A DNA stretch of 64,000 nt, from positions 1,426,001 to 1,490,000 of the forward strand of contig OW051493.1 in the NCBI GenBank assembly GCA_932521035.1, read 5' to 3'. The notes under the pieces were generated by a model. The model did not search any database and had not been told where the DNA came from. It saw nothing but the letters and a program-made list of their open reading frames with translations. Within the stretch, counting starts at the first letter, position 1. Each line of letters starts with the position of its first letter. The position numbers were made by a program, and so were the translations under genes. This stretch comes from Oscheius dolichura (Eukaryota; Nematoda; Chromadorea; Rhabditida; Rhabditidae). Below are positions 32,373-43,546 of this stretch, in pieces.

Positions 32373-35300
32373 ATGGAACTCGATGACTTTAGCGCCTACC
32401 GCGCCATGTGCACAAACAGACTACAGCGCCTGGAACGGTCAGTTTTCAAAACTCCGAATTTCGGCGCACCCGTTTTTGGGGTAACCGGGAGTGTCGGTTG
32501 TTTTTGTCCGTATCTCGGTCATTTCTCGGTCGATTTCCAAAATTCAAAGACCTAATTGGAGAGCACGAAAAGTCGATTCTAATGAACCCAGTCGTATCTC
32601 AACCGACCCGACAGAAAAATCTGTAGCCTCACAAACTTTGATAGGGGGCTATGTTACGTAACGCGGCGCACCCGGGCGTTTGCCCATGTATGCCTCCGAA
32701 TTTTATGAAATTTTCGAATTTTAAAGGTTTTACAGTGCCTTTATCTAATTGTTAGACAGTTTTCAACGATTTTTTTTGTTGTATTTTTATAAGCAAAATT
32801 ACCATTTTGACGGTGTCATTGAATTTGAGGGAATTGGTAGTCAAAAATTGGATTTTTTGTGTTTTGAGAGGTAAATATAAGGTCCCGAATAGAATTCAGT
32901 TTATTGAAGAAGCGAGCGTTCTTAGAAAAAGATTTATCTCCCATTTCAGGTACAAAAAAGCTCGAAGTTTCTGTAATCTCGAAGAGAACCAACCGCTCGA
33001 GGCATCCACATCAGAAAAGAGACTTTCTGAGGTAGGTTCTGTTCTTGTTTCACTGCGTCTTCTAATAATTTTTTAACCAAAATATTGTACTCTTTATCTG
33101 TTTTTACCGGCTCTTCTAATATTCAGCCAAATCTTCTGCCAATATTGAACACACAATTTTCTGCAGATTCCCCGGTCGTCGTCTCCTTTCTGCGTAGAGG
33201 ACAGCGAAGGAGACAAACTGAACTTGGACAAGGAAAATAGCGCATATGAAGCTATCCGCAACCAAATGGTGGGCTTTTAGACCATATAGGGGGAATAATT
33301 ACTTATGAGGAAGAACGGGTCCTCTTATTAGACCCCAATTCCATTTTTTTTATTCCAATCGGCCACATTTATTGATATTCTGCTAAAGTGCTCTATTTTA
33401 TAGTTTTTACAGAGCATTCAAAAAGTAAAAGGAAAAATAACAATACTAATACATCTTCAAGACGAACGGCGAACGACAACTATCCTAGGCAATTTTAGGC
33501 AAAATTTTACTACAGGGAAATTGAGATCCAATTGGAAACGGTAGAGCCGTAGGACCAGACTTATTTTTCGCCCTAGGAAAAGGATCGAGATAAATTGTTT
33601 GTAGGGATGGACTGGCCCTCTTATTAGACCTGGAAAAGTGTAGAAAAGTGTTCAAATTTTTCGACGAAATAGGGACTAATAATTGATATTTTGGTGAATT
33701 GTTCTATTTTCAATGTTTTATGTAGCATTCAAAGAATAACAAAGAAAAATAATAGTGCTCTCATAATAACCAAATATTTACTTCCAAAATTGAAAAAATC
33801 TGCTTCCATTAGGATTTTCTTTATTTTTCTATGTTTTAGGGAGAAGTTATAATATTACCCGGTTTTTTTTTATTTAGTTGAATAGCCAGTTCTTTCCCAT
33901 TCAAATTTGGTAGATTGTATTTTTCCCCTGGGAAATTCCATAAAATCGAAGAAAGCGATATCCAGATAGTGCTGAAAACAAGCGAACCCCGGTGATAAAA
34001 GCCGCTTGGCGATAATGTTTCTCTCTCTACCCGTTTTCCAGTCATAACTGTCCTTATTTTTACGAGGGGGCTTTGATGACTCGGGGGCGCTCTCTCGGAG
34101 AGGGGAGACAGCAAAACGACTACGTCAACAGTTGACCGATAACTGGGGAAAAGGGGAGCGAGAGAGAGAGAAATACGAGCCTCAAAGATCAGCTTCTGTG
34201 TGGAAATAGATCAGAGAAATGGAGAAGGAGTGCTACTTTTGACGTTATCGAACACAACTGGTGATACCGAGAAGAAAATATTCAGAAATAGCTATCGTAA
34301 AACATGGAAACGGGGCTTATGATCATGTTTGAAAGGAGAAATCGGAAAATTCGGCTGATAATTCGATTTGTTTCGGGAAACGGGTAAAAAGCCAGAGCTA
34401 TCCGGTTTTCAATGGGATCATTATGACTCGACCAACTGTTTTTGGATGAATTATAATTTCCTACTGTCTCGGCGTGTATTTATAGTTTGTACTATCACTA
34501 CTAGCCCAGTAGAGTGTTTTTCCTATATCGTCTATTTCAAGCCAAAAATTTTTGAATAGAGGAAGTTTTAGCTGGTTTTTCATTGAAATCTGACTTTTCA
34601 GACTGATTCAGTCGCTTGGGACTCGATTGCTCAGGGTCAAATGATTACTTTCACTTGGTCCCTGACAGTTCCTTTAAAACCTGGTCGTAACCTATCCACG
34701 TCATTCTTACAGGATTTCCTAACCTAGCCATGTCTGCAATACCAATGAGAGATAGAAAATATTCATAAATCCCTTGAGTAAAACATGAAAAATGGCAATT
34801 GCTATTGGATTTCTTGGGCTAAATGAGTGGAAATTCTGTTTATATCAAGGAACGGTTAAAATTTCCGATATTCAAGACTTTCAATACTTCGGTCACAGGC
34901 GGAGGTTAAAACAATTTTCCTTGTTTTGACGGGTCGTTATAATTCTGCTTCTTTTGATTGCTGTACTTCCCTTTCAGTGTGAGCCTTCAAAAATCTATTT
35001 ATTCCACCCGTTTCTAATATTGACGGCCCTACCTATAATCACCCTAATCCAACCATGCTCCACTCCCGTTCACCTCTCTCTCTGCCACCCTGTCATCCAT
35101 CCCAAAAATCGCATTATCGCTGACCCATAGCCGGCTGGGACCAACAGGAGGCAATGAGGGAATTCTCTCTCCTCGGTGTCCTTGTATCGGAGGCTCTGGG
35201 CTCTCTCCTCCCGGTACAGTCTCCCTCCCATCGGAGGGTAACCGAATACGCATACATAAATACGCGTATTGTCTCCATCCTCAAGTGGTAGATTGAGGCG

Positions 35301-37078
35301 TAAACCCCATCCACACCCGCATATCCCAGTCGGGTGGAAAATATTCCCGGGGGCCAATTTTTAGGGTACTGTAGGTTGTAAATCTGGGGTTTTAGGGGAA
35401 ATAGAGGTTGTAGAATAGCTACAGTAAGCCAAATATTGTTGAACAGTTAGCCATAAAGCGCTTCAGGACCATTTTAGACTCCTACGATTGAAATTCCCTG
35501 TCCTGGAACGATAAGTCGTTGCGGGACCTAAATTCTAAATTCTAGGCTCCTGGCACGTTTTTATTTCTTTAGAAAAAAACCGAGAAGACGGTATTTCTTC
35601 TGTAAAACAAGGCTCTAGTTCGTGGAATTGTCCCGAGACCCATAATCAAATTTCTGAAGTTTTGGCGGGTTTATAAAACCAAAAAGAGGATACTGTAACG
35701 TTTTTTTACACATTAATATTTACATTTTACATTGTAGGAAGAGTCTCCCCAGCCATTTTTTGACCATAAAAGTCTAAAAAATCGTTCCAAATGGTAAAAA
35801 TTCTGTTCAAAATGGTCACACAACGATACGCGGCAAGAGGTTCGGCTTTTCGTTCCAGGACCTGGCTGCCTTCCCTGAAATGGGGATTTTTCCTGTTTTT
35901 TTTTGTATAATTCGACTTTTCGCATCCCGTTCTCATATCCCAGATGCCATTAGCCTCTAGCTCTATCCCGCCAGCCGCCGCCGCGGCCAATGACCTCTAG
36001 CCGGGAAAGAGAGAGAGAGTTAGAGAGCGGGAGCGGGAGAAGGAGGTGATGGTTAAAAATGCCTCGCTCAGAAAACACACTGACCCCATAGAGAAGCCAT
36101 TTTTTGCTGATGGCAATCATCGAGATTCGGCCGACACCGCAAAGGACACAAATTAAACGGGGGGAGAGAGGGAGAATGAGTTGGCGAACGGGACGAAGGG
36201 GGGTTGGGTGTGGGAGACAGGGAAACAGAATTGAAGAGAAGACGAGATAGTAAAGTTTTGAAAGTTTTAGAGCTCATAAATAAGTTCTGAAACATTTTTT
36301 TGGTTAGTATAGTATCATTTATTTTTCATAATTTGCATAAAAACCGCGTTTTTCACATGGAATTCAATATTTTCATCGATTTTTTTTCACCCAAACAGAT
36401 AAAATCAACAGAGTTTTCTTTGCCATAAAAATACCCCGGTAGCCTTGCTCCATTCGTAATTCACCTTTTCCTCTCTTCACAGTTGGAAACAATGCGTTTT
36501 TTGAACGTTTTAGCCGGTCTAAATAAGCCCGAAATTCTTTCTACAATGTTACTTTGGCCAAAATAGAATAAAATTTCACAATCCTTATAAAAGGGCCTGT
36601 TAGACCATAGTTTGATAGGAACCTCATTCAAAATGGTCAAAAAAAGTTAAAAGTTATGATTTTCTCACGTTTTTTAGGGAATTGGACCAGCAGACGGGGT
36701 GTGAGAGACAGAATTAGGCATTCACTGCAGGAAGATAGTAAAAATTTGTGAATTTGTTATTTTTCCATATTCTTGGGACTAATAGCCGCCAGTAACCTTG
36801 CTCTATTCGTAATTAGTCGTTTTCTTCCCACTACTGCAAAAAGGAATCAAACTTCTTACGCTTTGAAGACTATGCTTATCCCCCTCTCCCCCTTTCAGGA
36901 ACACGTTCCCCCCTTCGCTTCCTGATCGCTGGTATGTCTCTCTCTCTCTGTAACTAGAGGAATGTGTCTGTGGCAAATTAAGTGATCCAGCTGCTGGACG
37001 TAGTCGATAAATGGCCACAAGAGGACCGGGACAAGGGGGCAGAAGGACCGTTAAGCCAATTACAAATGCAACCAGAAA

Positions 37079-37113
<35 letters not shown>

Positions 37114-39803
37114 TGGGGATCGTTCTTTATGGCCGGGGGAAAAGGGCAGATGGCTGAATACTCAATGAAGTAAATTTCGAACTATTAGGAGCTACTAGTG
37201 TTGTGTGTTTCTGTAGAGAAGTTTGACATTGAACTTCTTCTTCCCCATCCAATTCTGCCATTTTTTTCACGGCCAGTTGCCTCCTTTATCAGGAATTCCA
37301 ATCTCCGTATCATCATTAGTTGACTGTCCACAAAAAAAGGAGGAAAATGCTGTAAACAACTGGGAATTTTTGGCATCCTCGGACCCACTTGATATTGAAT
37401 TTTTGGATCCTCGTAATTTACATAGGCAAATTGGAACAGAAATTAGTCAAAAGGGGTCAAAAATTTTGAATTTCCCCTGTTTTTTGGGAGTTTTATAGTG
37501 ATTTTCGGAGTTTCGAGCCACTAGTCCACTAGTGTATTGATGAACAGTCAATTTTCTCCTTTTTTTGGTCTCAAGACTGTAATTGACTGATGACCGTTTC
37601 TGCTCATTACGAATGGATAAGAATTGACCAGGCCGCTCTCTTTTAGGGGGGCGATTGCAATTACAATAGCGGCTGCTCAAACGGTCATCCAAAACCGCAG
37701 CTGTGCCAATAAAAACGGACATTTTGTCAATTGAAGGGGACTGACCTGGAGAATTGGACTGGGGGGATCATCGAAAACCGTAATCAGACAGAAAATCAAA
37801 AAAAAAATTACAGTAAAAATCAAAAAATGTTTGTAAAATTGGTCCAAAGGGAGAAAAATTACCAGATAAGCCTTGCTACGTAAAGAATTTCGTTTTTTGG
37901 GAAAATTCGAACAGTTCCAAGATTTTTCAAGGCAGAACTTCGTCTACTACTTTATGATAACGGATTACTGTAGAATAACTCCAAATTTAAACCGAGGGTC
38001 CCGTAACGAAGAGGGAAGTTACCCTAAAAGTTTGAAATATTCGGGATTCTTTTCAGCTTTACTGAATCTATTTATTGTACTTACTTTTATAATTACAGTC
38101 CGTTCTGCGTTTCATCAGGAAATTCAAAATTTTCCTTGCGGTAGTCCTTTTTAGGCAACCAAGAGCTCCCGTTCCTAATCTACTGCCCCCTGCTATTATT
38201 GCGCAACTAGCGTAACTGATCCCCCGTCCCCGGATCGTTCTCTTTCTGTCCGGAAAAATTACCGCCTTGCCAATTGTCATCTGCCTATAATTGAGGGTAA
38301 AGCATGTCACCGGGCACCTGGCCCGGGAGGAGGACAGCTGTCCTAGATTTTTCACCAATTCTTTATCCGGGACAAGCGGGGGACCATTTACAGACAGAAT
38401 AACGGCGTCTAATATGGAAAAAAATCCGCTTGAATACGCTAAAAATGGAAGATCTTACAAGTCCACCGCACCCGTAAAATCTGAACGAGGCCCAAATGGG
38501 CTAAAAAGGGGGGAATTGTTCCAAATTTTTTAAATTTTTTACAGAAGATACAATATAAACTGACTTTTTCAGATGGAACTGATGGAAAACGACATGGCCA
38601 TCCTGCAGCAGCTCCTAAATCTTGGCGACCAAGTGACCGCCATGAGGAAGAAGGGTCTCCGTCGTACTCAGAGCACAAATAGTATGGAACGGGCCGAAGA
38701 AGACGACGAGTTTGATGTAAATTTGAGAAATCCGCCAGGGAAAAGACAAAATTATAGGATCAGTTTGATGAGCCGCCATTTTCCGCATCGATGTCTGCCG
38801 TGACCCATCTGGTGGTGGACGACAGCCAGCCGCAGTACTTCAGTCGGCAGAACAGCGTCCTCCGTATTCCTATCCAGCCGAGGAGGAGTAACCGATTCGG
38901 GTCGAAGAGAGTGGTCAGTTTTGGCATTTTTAATCTATTCAAAATGAACTTGGCGGTTCTTTCGAAGCGACCGTAACCCAATAGGGCGAAAGCTGTATTT
39001 TCAGCTCATTTTCGGCCTATTCTTGCCTTTTTTTAACATTTCCAACTTCAGTGTATACCGTCGCCTCCAATTAGCCCAAAAAATGCGTAAAGAAAATACA
39101 TTAAAATGAGAATTTGTTACAAAGAACGTCACAGTAACTCTAGATAGCGCGAGAACGGAAATAACTGCTTCAAGAGCCATTTTGAGCTGAAAATATTAGA
39201 TTTCTTAATTTTCTATCAAGATATTCGTAATCTACAGGTTAAAAACTAGCAGAATAGTCCAAAGAATAACAAAAATGACGGGAACCCCGCTTCTACGCGT
39301 TCCAAGACGTTTACTCCCTTTTTGAAGCTTTGCGCCTCCCGCCGCACCCGTAAAATCTCGGCTCTCACAGGAAAAGACTTTTGAGATGCATTTCTTCCAA
39401 GGTGAGACTGCTGCGGAGATTGTACGGGTACGGTAGATTCTTTCTAATAGGAGTAGAGTCATTTTTGAGCTGGCAAGCCGTTACAGTACCCTCCAGCTAC
39501 CTAATAAATAGTCGGGATAAATGCTCCGCTTTTCAGCCACGCCGTCCCTCGGACATTATCCGTCCGGCTCAGCGTAATCTCCGCGTGACAACGACGGACG
39601 AGTCTAGCTCGGAGTCGTCTGACGGACACGTCAGCCCGCTGAGCCATACCCCGTCTACCGTATCCTCCAAGTCGTCGATGACCTACAGTAGCTCGACGGC
39701 GAGTGAAGTCGGCAAGAAGAGTCGCAGCTCGAACAGCAGCATCGACAGCGGAATCCGGGAGTCGTCCGACAGCCCGTCGCCGACATTCGAGCGGCAGATT
39801 TGA
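32373..39803 (+). CDS. LURAP1-like (leucine-rich adaptor) protein, 6 exons, 269 aa
   Basis: Exons 32373-32437, 32950-33031, 33167-33268, 38573-38716, 38764-38913 and 39537-39803 join in phase from ATG to TGA (810 nt). The centre, NDMAILQQLLNLGDQVTAMR, matches the signature of the vertebrate leucine-rich adaptor proteins LURAP1/LURAP1L (D..ILQQL..LN.G..A.R), and the length is close to theirs. In vertebrates LURAP1 links MRCK kinases to myosin 18A and actomyosin flow; that role here is inference. The N-terminus (LDDFSAYRAMCTNRLQRLER) is helical. The last exon is a Ser-rich, probably phosphorylated tail (SSSESSDGHVSP, RSSNSSIDSGIRESSDSPSP). The first in-frame ATG lies just after a splice acceptor-like TTTTCAG, consistent with trans-splicing or a 5' UTR exon. 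Intron 3 is 5.3 kb; intron 4 only 47 bp. Confidence 0.8.
32485..32695 (-). repeat. Dispersed repeat, copy 2 of 2, in intron 1 of the LURAP1-like gene
   Basis: Reverse complement of the repeat at 7085-7305 (GCCGCGTTACGTAACATA, TTGAGATACGACTGGGTTCA, ACCGAGATACGGAC). It fills most of the 512-bp first intron. Confidence 0.75.
36250..36540. repeat. Two copies of a TTTTAG..CTNATAAATAAG segment
   Basis: GTTTTAGAGCTCATAAATAA (36260) and GTTTTAGCCGGTCTAAATAA (36507) are followed by GTTCTGAAAC and GCCCGAAATTC. They resemble the decayed units of the intergenic clusters and lie inside intron 3 of the LURAP1-like gene. Confidence 0.4.
37079..37112 (+). repeat. Uninterrupted run of 34 G
   Basis: A monocytic G tract inside intron 3 of the LURAP1-like gene, transcribed as poly-G in the pre-mRNA. 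Such tracts form G-quadruplexes; in C. elegans long G tracts are deleted in dog-1 (FANCJ helicase) mutants. Its length may also be misassembled. Confidence 0.95.
39341..39434. repeat. Inverted pair of the GAGATTTTACGGGTGC motif in intron 5
   Basis: CCGCACCCGTAAAATCTCGG at 39342 and the diverged inverted partner CTGCGGAGATTGTACGGGTA from about 39410 lie in the last intron of the LURAP1-like gene. A single copy (CCGCACCCGTAAAATCTGAA) lies near 38466 and another (CGCACCCGTACAATCTCGGC) at 40101. Confidence 0.7.
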
Positions 39804-40477
39804 GCCGTCTTCCCCTTTTTGACACTTCCTGTACCCTCCCCGTGGCCATATATAGCATCTTAATGAAATCCTTAAAAACTAGTGAATTCCTAAGGAAAAT
39901 TTCGCGGTTTACCGGTACCAAAAAGACTAACAACGATGGCAGTTGCCCTTTCTCCCCTTTATATCCTCTACCGTCTTCCCGTTACTGTATTCTCGAAGTA
40001 TTATATTTTTGTCGATTTTGATAAATATTCTGCTATTTTCAAGAGTTATTTGCCGGAAAGAAATGGGCTAGAAACTTGGAAAATCACAATGGAATTCTTT
40101 CGCACCCGTACAATCTCGGCAGCTAGAAGTTCTTGTTATTCAGTGTTGAAGCAGCTTGATTCTGCTTCCGGTCGAGATTTTATGGGTTCAGAAAAAGATA
40201 TGGGAAGTAAGAGGACGTAAATTGGTGTAACCTGAAAGTTTGACTTAATTTAAGGGAATTCCTTGAGTGGGTTACTGTAGGAAGTGGAAATGTACCCCAT
40301 GGCGTTGATTCAGAGCAGAAGACGATGAAGTGGGATGATTTCCGGGCTTCTGTTGAAGTTATCCGATCCTTTTGCTGGCAAGATGAAGACGAGAAGACGA
40401 GAAACACTATTTTTCTATCGTTTTGCATTCCCAGGTGGGAATGCTTTTCAAAATTTATCTGACCACAATTCTGACCA

Positions 40478-40909
40478 CTTATTACTACAGCAGCAGTTGG
40501 TAAGCGGTTAGCAAAACGCATAGATTGCTTGGATACCGAAGACATTGAATACATTTCCTCCAATGTCGCTCTTATTTTTCAACAATTTTTGAATCAGAAG
40601 AGAAGAAGCTATGAAATGAGTTCCTTTTCCGAGTTTCTGATCAAGTTATCCGATCCTTTTTGTTGACAAGAAGAAGTCAAGAAGTTGACACCGACGCATC
40701 TACCTATTTTTGAATCGGTTTCAGTTGTTTTCAATTTATTGCCTTCCCAAGTGGGAAAGCTTTGCAAAATTTATCTGACCACATCTTTCGATGGGTCAGA
40801 AAGCTTACAAACCTCAAGAGGTTGAGCAAGTAATTTGCTGGCCCAAAAGCGGGCGCCTGGAAGTCGGTGCCGCCAGCTGCCGAGACTTTACGGGTGCGGG
40901 CGCGCGGCG
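40478..40909 (+). repeat. Inverted repeat arm A (partner 59161-59592)
   Basis: The 432-bp segment is the reverse complement of 59161-59592. Positions add to 100070 at both ends checked, so there is no net indel, and the only mismatch noticed is in the GAGAYTTTACGGGTGC motif at the inner end. On the plus strand it carries an open reading frame tail (KRLAKRIDCLDTEDIEYISS, then EFLIKLSDPFC and stop) also open in the partner; its family is unknown. Diverged relatives of the 3' half occur at 40220-40400 and in arm B. Confidence 0.9.
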
Positions 40910-40989
40910 TCCAAATTGCTTCTATTCCTCAAAGTAGACGGATTTTGCTTCTCTTTGCGTTGTGGTTATGACATTTTATAACGATTAGC

Positions 40990-41162
40990 AATATACTGAT
41001 CCAGAGTACGCCCTGTGATAAAAACTGACCGCTAGCAATACCGGTAACCATTCCAATTCCGATTCCAATGAGGGATACCGGCTTCCGTCCGAAGTGATCT
41101 CCCAAATGGCCGTAGACCAGTGCTCCTACCAGCACTCCACTGAATTGGAGCGTTGTTATCTA
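40990..41162 (-). pseudogene. Isolated exon of a major facilitator transporter (organic cation transporter-like)
   Basis: After a TTTTAG acceptor on the minus strand the sequence reads ITTLQFSGVLVGALVYGHLG, then DHFGRKPVSLIGIGIGMVTG. This covers transmembrane helix 2 and the loop 2-3 signature G.L.D.FGRKP of the MFS, most like SLC22-type organic cation transporters. No neighbouring MFS exon was found on either side, and the sequence passes into unrelated repeat DNA after SQGVLW. It is therefore an orphan exon, probably carried here by a rearrangement. Confidence 0.6.
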
Positions 41163-41375
41163 AAATTTCTCGTTTTTCTTGATACTGTACATCATTTGTA
41201 GTCTATTTTTCCTTCCAAAATGAGCAGAAACGCCTTGTAAACAGCGTGCAGGAGAGCGAGGGTTGCTATCTTCAACAGAAAAAGAAAAAAAAGTTGTTCT
41301 AGCTGCAATACTAAAATTGTGCGGGTCCCGGCACGATCACTGTCGCGCCGACGTTTCTTCTTCCGCGGCGAGCTG

Positions 41376-41823
41376 TGGAATAACGTAGACTGGTGTAAAG
41401 CTGAAATTTTGACCTCATTTTATGGAAATTCTTTGGTTGGATTACTGTAGGAAGTGGGAATTTACCTCGTAGCTTTGAATCCGAAGAGAAGAAGCGATGA
41501 AATGAGTTCCTTTTCCGAGTTTCTGATCAGGTTATCCGATCCTTTTTGTTGACAAGAAGAAGTCAAGAAGTTGACAAGCACTTTTGTATCATATTGCTTT
41601 CCCAGCAGGGAAAGCTTTCCAAAATTTATCTGACCACATCTTTCGATGGGTCAGAAAGCTTACGAACCTCAAGAGGTTGAGCAAGTAATTTGCTGGCCCA
41701 AAAACGGGCGCCTGGAAGTCGGTGCCGCCAGCTGCCGAGATTTTACGGGTGCGGGCGCGCGGCGCTCCGGCAGCTTACAAACTACGGACATTCCAGCGTT
41801 TCTGTTTCGGTGAGAATTCAACC
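41376..41823 (+). repeat. Inverted repeat arm B (partner about 62550-62998)
   Basis: Reverse complement of 62550-62998 with at least one single-base indel and scattered mismatches. It includes AACGTAGACTGGTG at one end, the CGATCC..GTTGACAAGAAGAAGTC block shared with arm A, the GAGATTTTACGGGTGC motif at 41735, and GAAACGCTGGAATGTCCGT (in reverse) at the inner end. Confidence 0.85.
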
Positions 41824-42890
41824 TCTTCTTTGGCAGTAAACTAAAAAATTAATAGAAGCTGCCTTCCTACAGTAACTCTATACAGGATAAAAGAAGATAA
41901 GCGCCGAGAGAAAGAAAAGGAGAAACTGGGTAAGATCTAAAAGAGGATACGATATATATTTGACTCTGAAGGAATTTGCCAAAGCTTGGGTTACAGTATA
42001 GAGGTCATCATCGTTCATATTCCGTACTGCCTGATTCACAGGGAATTCCCTGTAATGGAAAGGACCCGCGAGGAAGTTTCTTCTCCTGGAAAGTCCTTCC
42101 AGAGCTGTCTTTCCCTCTCCAGTTGGTTATCCTGCATTTAAACCGTTGAATTCGTCGTTCATTTTTTTTTTTTTTTTAGATATTTTAGAGTGAATAAAAT
42201 AGATTTAGGACTAGAAACAAGGGAATATTTCGGCGAAGAAGGCCTGAAAATGCATGAGGGAGCATCTTCAACGGTTTCTTACAATACCAGGCGATTTCAG
42301 CTCTTTTCGTCCAAAATCTTCTGAAATTTCAAGCTGTCTTTGATATATTATCGTTTAAAATAAATAACTGGATATAAAAATAAATATTATGGGGACAGAA
42401 TGAAGATTGGAAGCAGTGGGAGACGAAAAGTAGCACTACAAGTTGTTCAATTTCATTACACGTGTTCAAATTCACCGGTTCGGGATGTTCTACGTGACGA
42501 CGTCGACGCGCGTTGCGTATGTTTCAGGCAAAATTTGGCGCGCGACGCCGCGAACTTAGCCTAAAAAATTCATTTCGATTCCTCTTGTTTCATGTTCATT
42601 TTGTGTTTATATATTTTGTTGCTATTTCATTCACTGCATCCTTAGGCTCCTTTCAGTTTGTTATAGGATTGTGAAGGCAATTTATATGTAACGTTTCGTT
42701 CAACTTCCGCGAATGCCAGTCGCCTTCTATTTTCTATGTAGCTTTTCAATTACTTGTTGCTTTTATTCTCCCTTATTTCGTTATACATTTGATCATTTTT
42801 TATACTTAGCATAGACATCAACACGAGTAGGGGAAAGAGCAGATAAGATTTCAAAAGCCGTAGGTAAAAAACAAGCTCGCGAAAAAAAAA
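41824..42890. other. Nothing recognised
   Basis: AT-rich sequence including a T run at about 42163-42177. No supported exon. Confidence 0.4.
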
Positions 42891-42894
42891 GAGT

Positions 42895-43105
42895 CGTCTC
42901 TTTTGTCCAATTTGATCATGGCTCAATGCAAAGTTGCCGGGATTCCACAACCAGGCCTGGTTCAATCCCCGCCGCCGTCATACCATTTTTGCTTTTTGCC
43001 TGTACTTGGTTTGGCCTTGTTCTCCTCTTTGTCATTTGATTTCACCGCTAGATCTACTTTTTTATATTTAACTATGCCTCTCCTCTGTTTTGCCTTTGAA
43101 AAGTG
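42895..43105 (+). mobile_element. tRNA-derived element C (partner 58977-59140)
   Basis: A box-like TGGCTCAATGC near 42918 and B box GGTTCAATCCCCGC at 42960 head a body (TCATACCATTTTT..CTGTACTTGGTTTGGCCTTG..GATTTCACCGCTAGAT). The inverted partner has a better B box (GGTTCGATCCACGC) and about 85-90% identity by eye. Confidence 0.75.
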
Positions 43106-43546
43106 GCTATGTTGATGCTTGATTGAAGTCATTTGGATAAAACAGCAGCAACAGACACTGGCAAACGGTTGCGCGTAACTAATTTCTCTAGAAACGTAGA
43201 AACTTCATGATCCTGTGTTGAACAATGCCCGACATCTTTGGCGCTAGGTTACCTTCAACAGTAATGATAAATTTGCCAAGGAAAACAACTCATCCCCAAT
43301 GAGATCTTCTTTTTCGACCCATGTAAGAAAAAGCGTAATAATTAGACCGAATCACCCATGAAATAACGGTGACAAGTTGCTGTAACAAGTTCTCTATCGA
43401 TACACTTCTGAAATGTTCCCTCCGATGTTGGTATGTTGTGTTTTGTGACGTTCTATCTATTTTGTATTCTTGAAATCCGACATTGACATTTCATAATCGC
43501 ATCTACAACATTTTTTTCAGGCTTAAAGTTCCCTTAAGAAGAAGAA

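Noticed and set aside
35044-35357. Overlapping minus-strand open frames of 66-95 codons
   Set aside because: Three frames of the same strand are open together, with no domain; a composition effect within intron 3.
36982-37173. Open frame with a poly-glycine stretch
   Set aside because: It is the G34 tract read in frame, inside an intron of the LURAP1-like gene.
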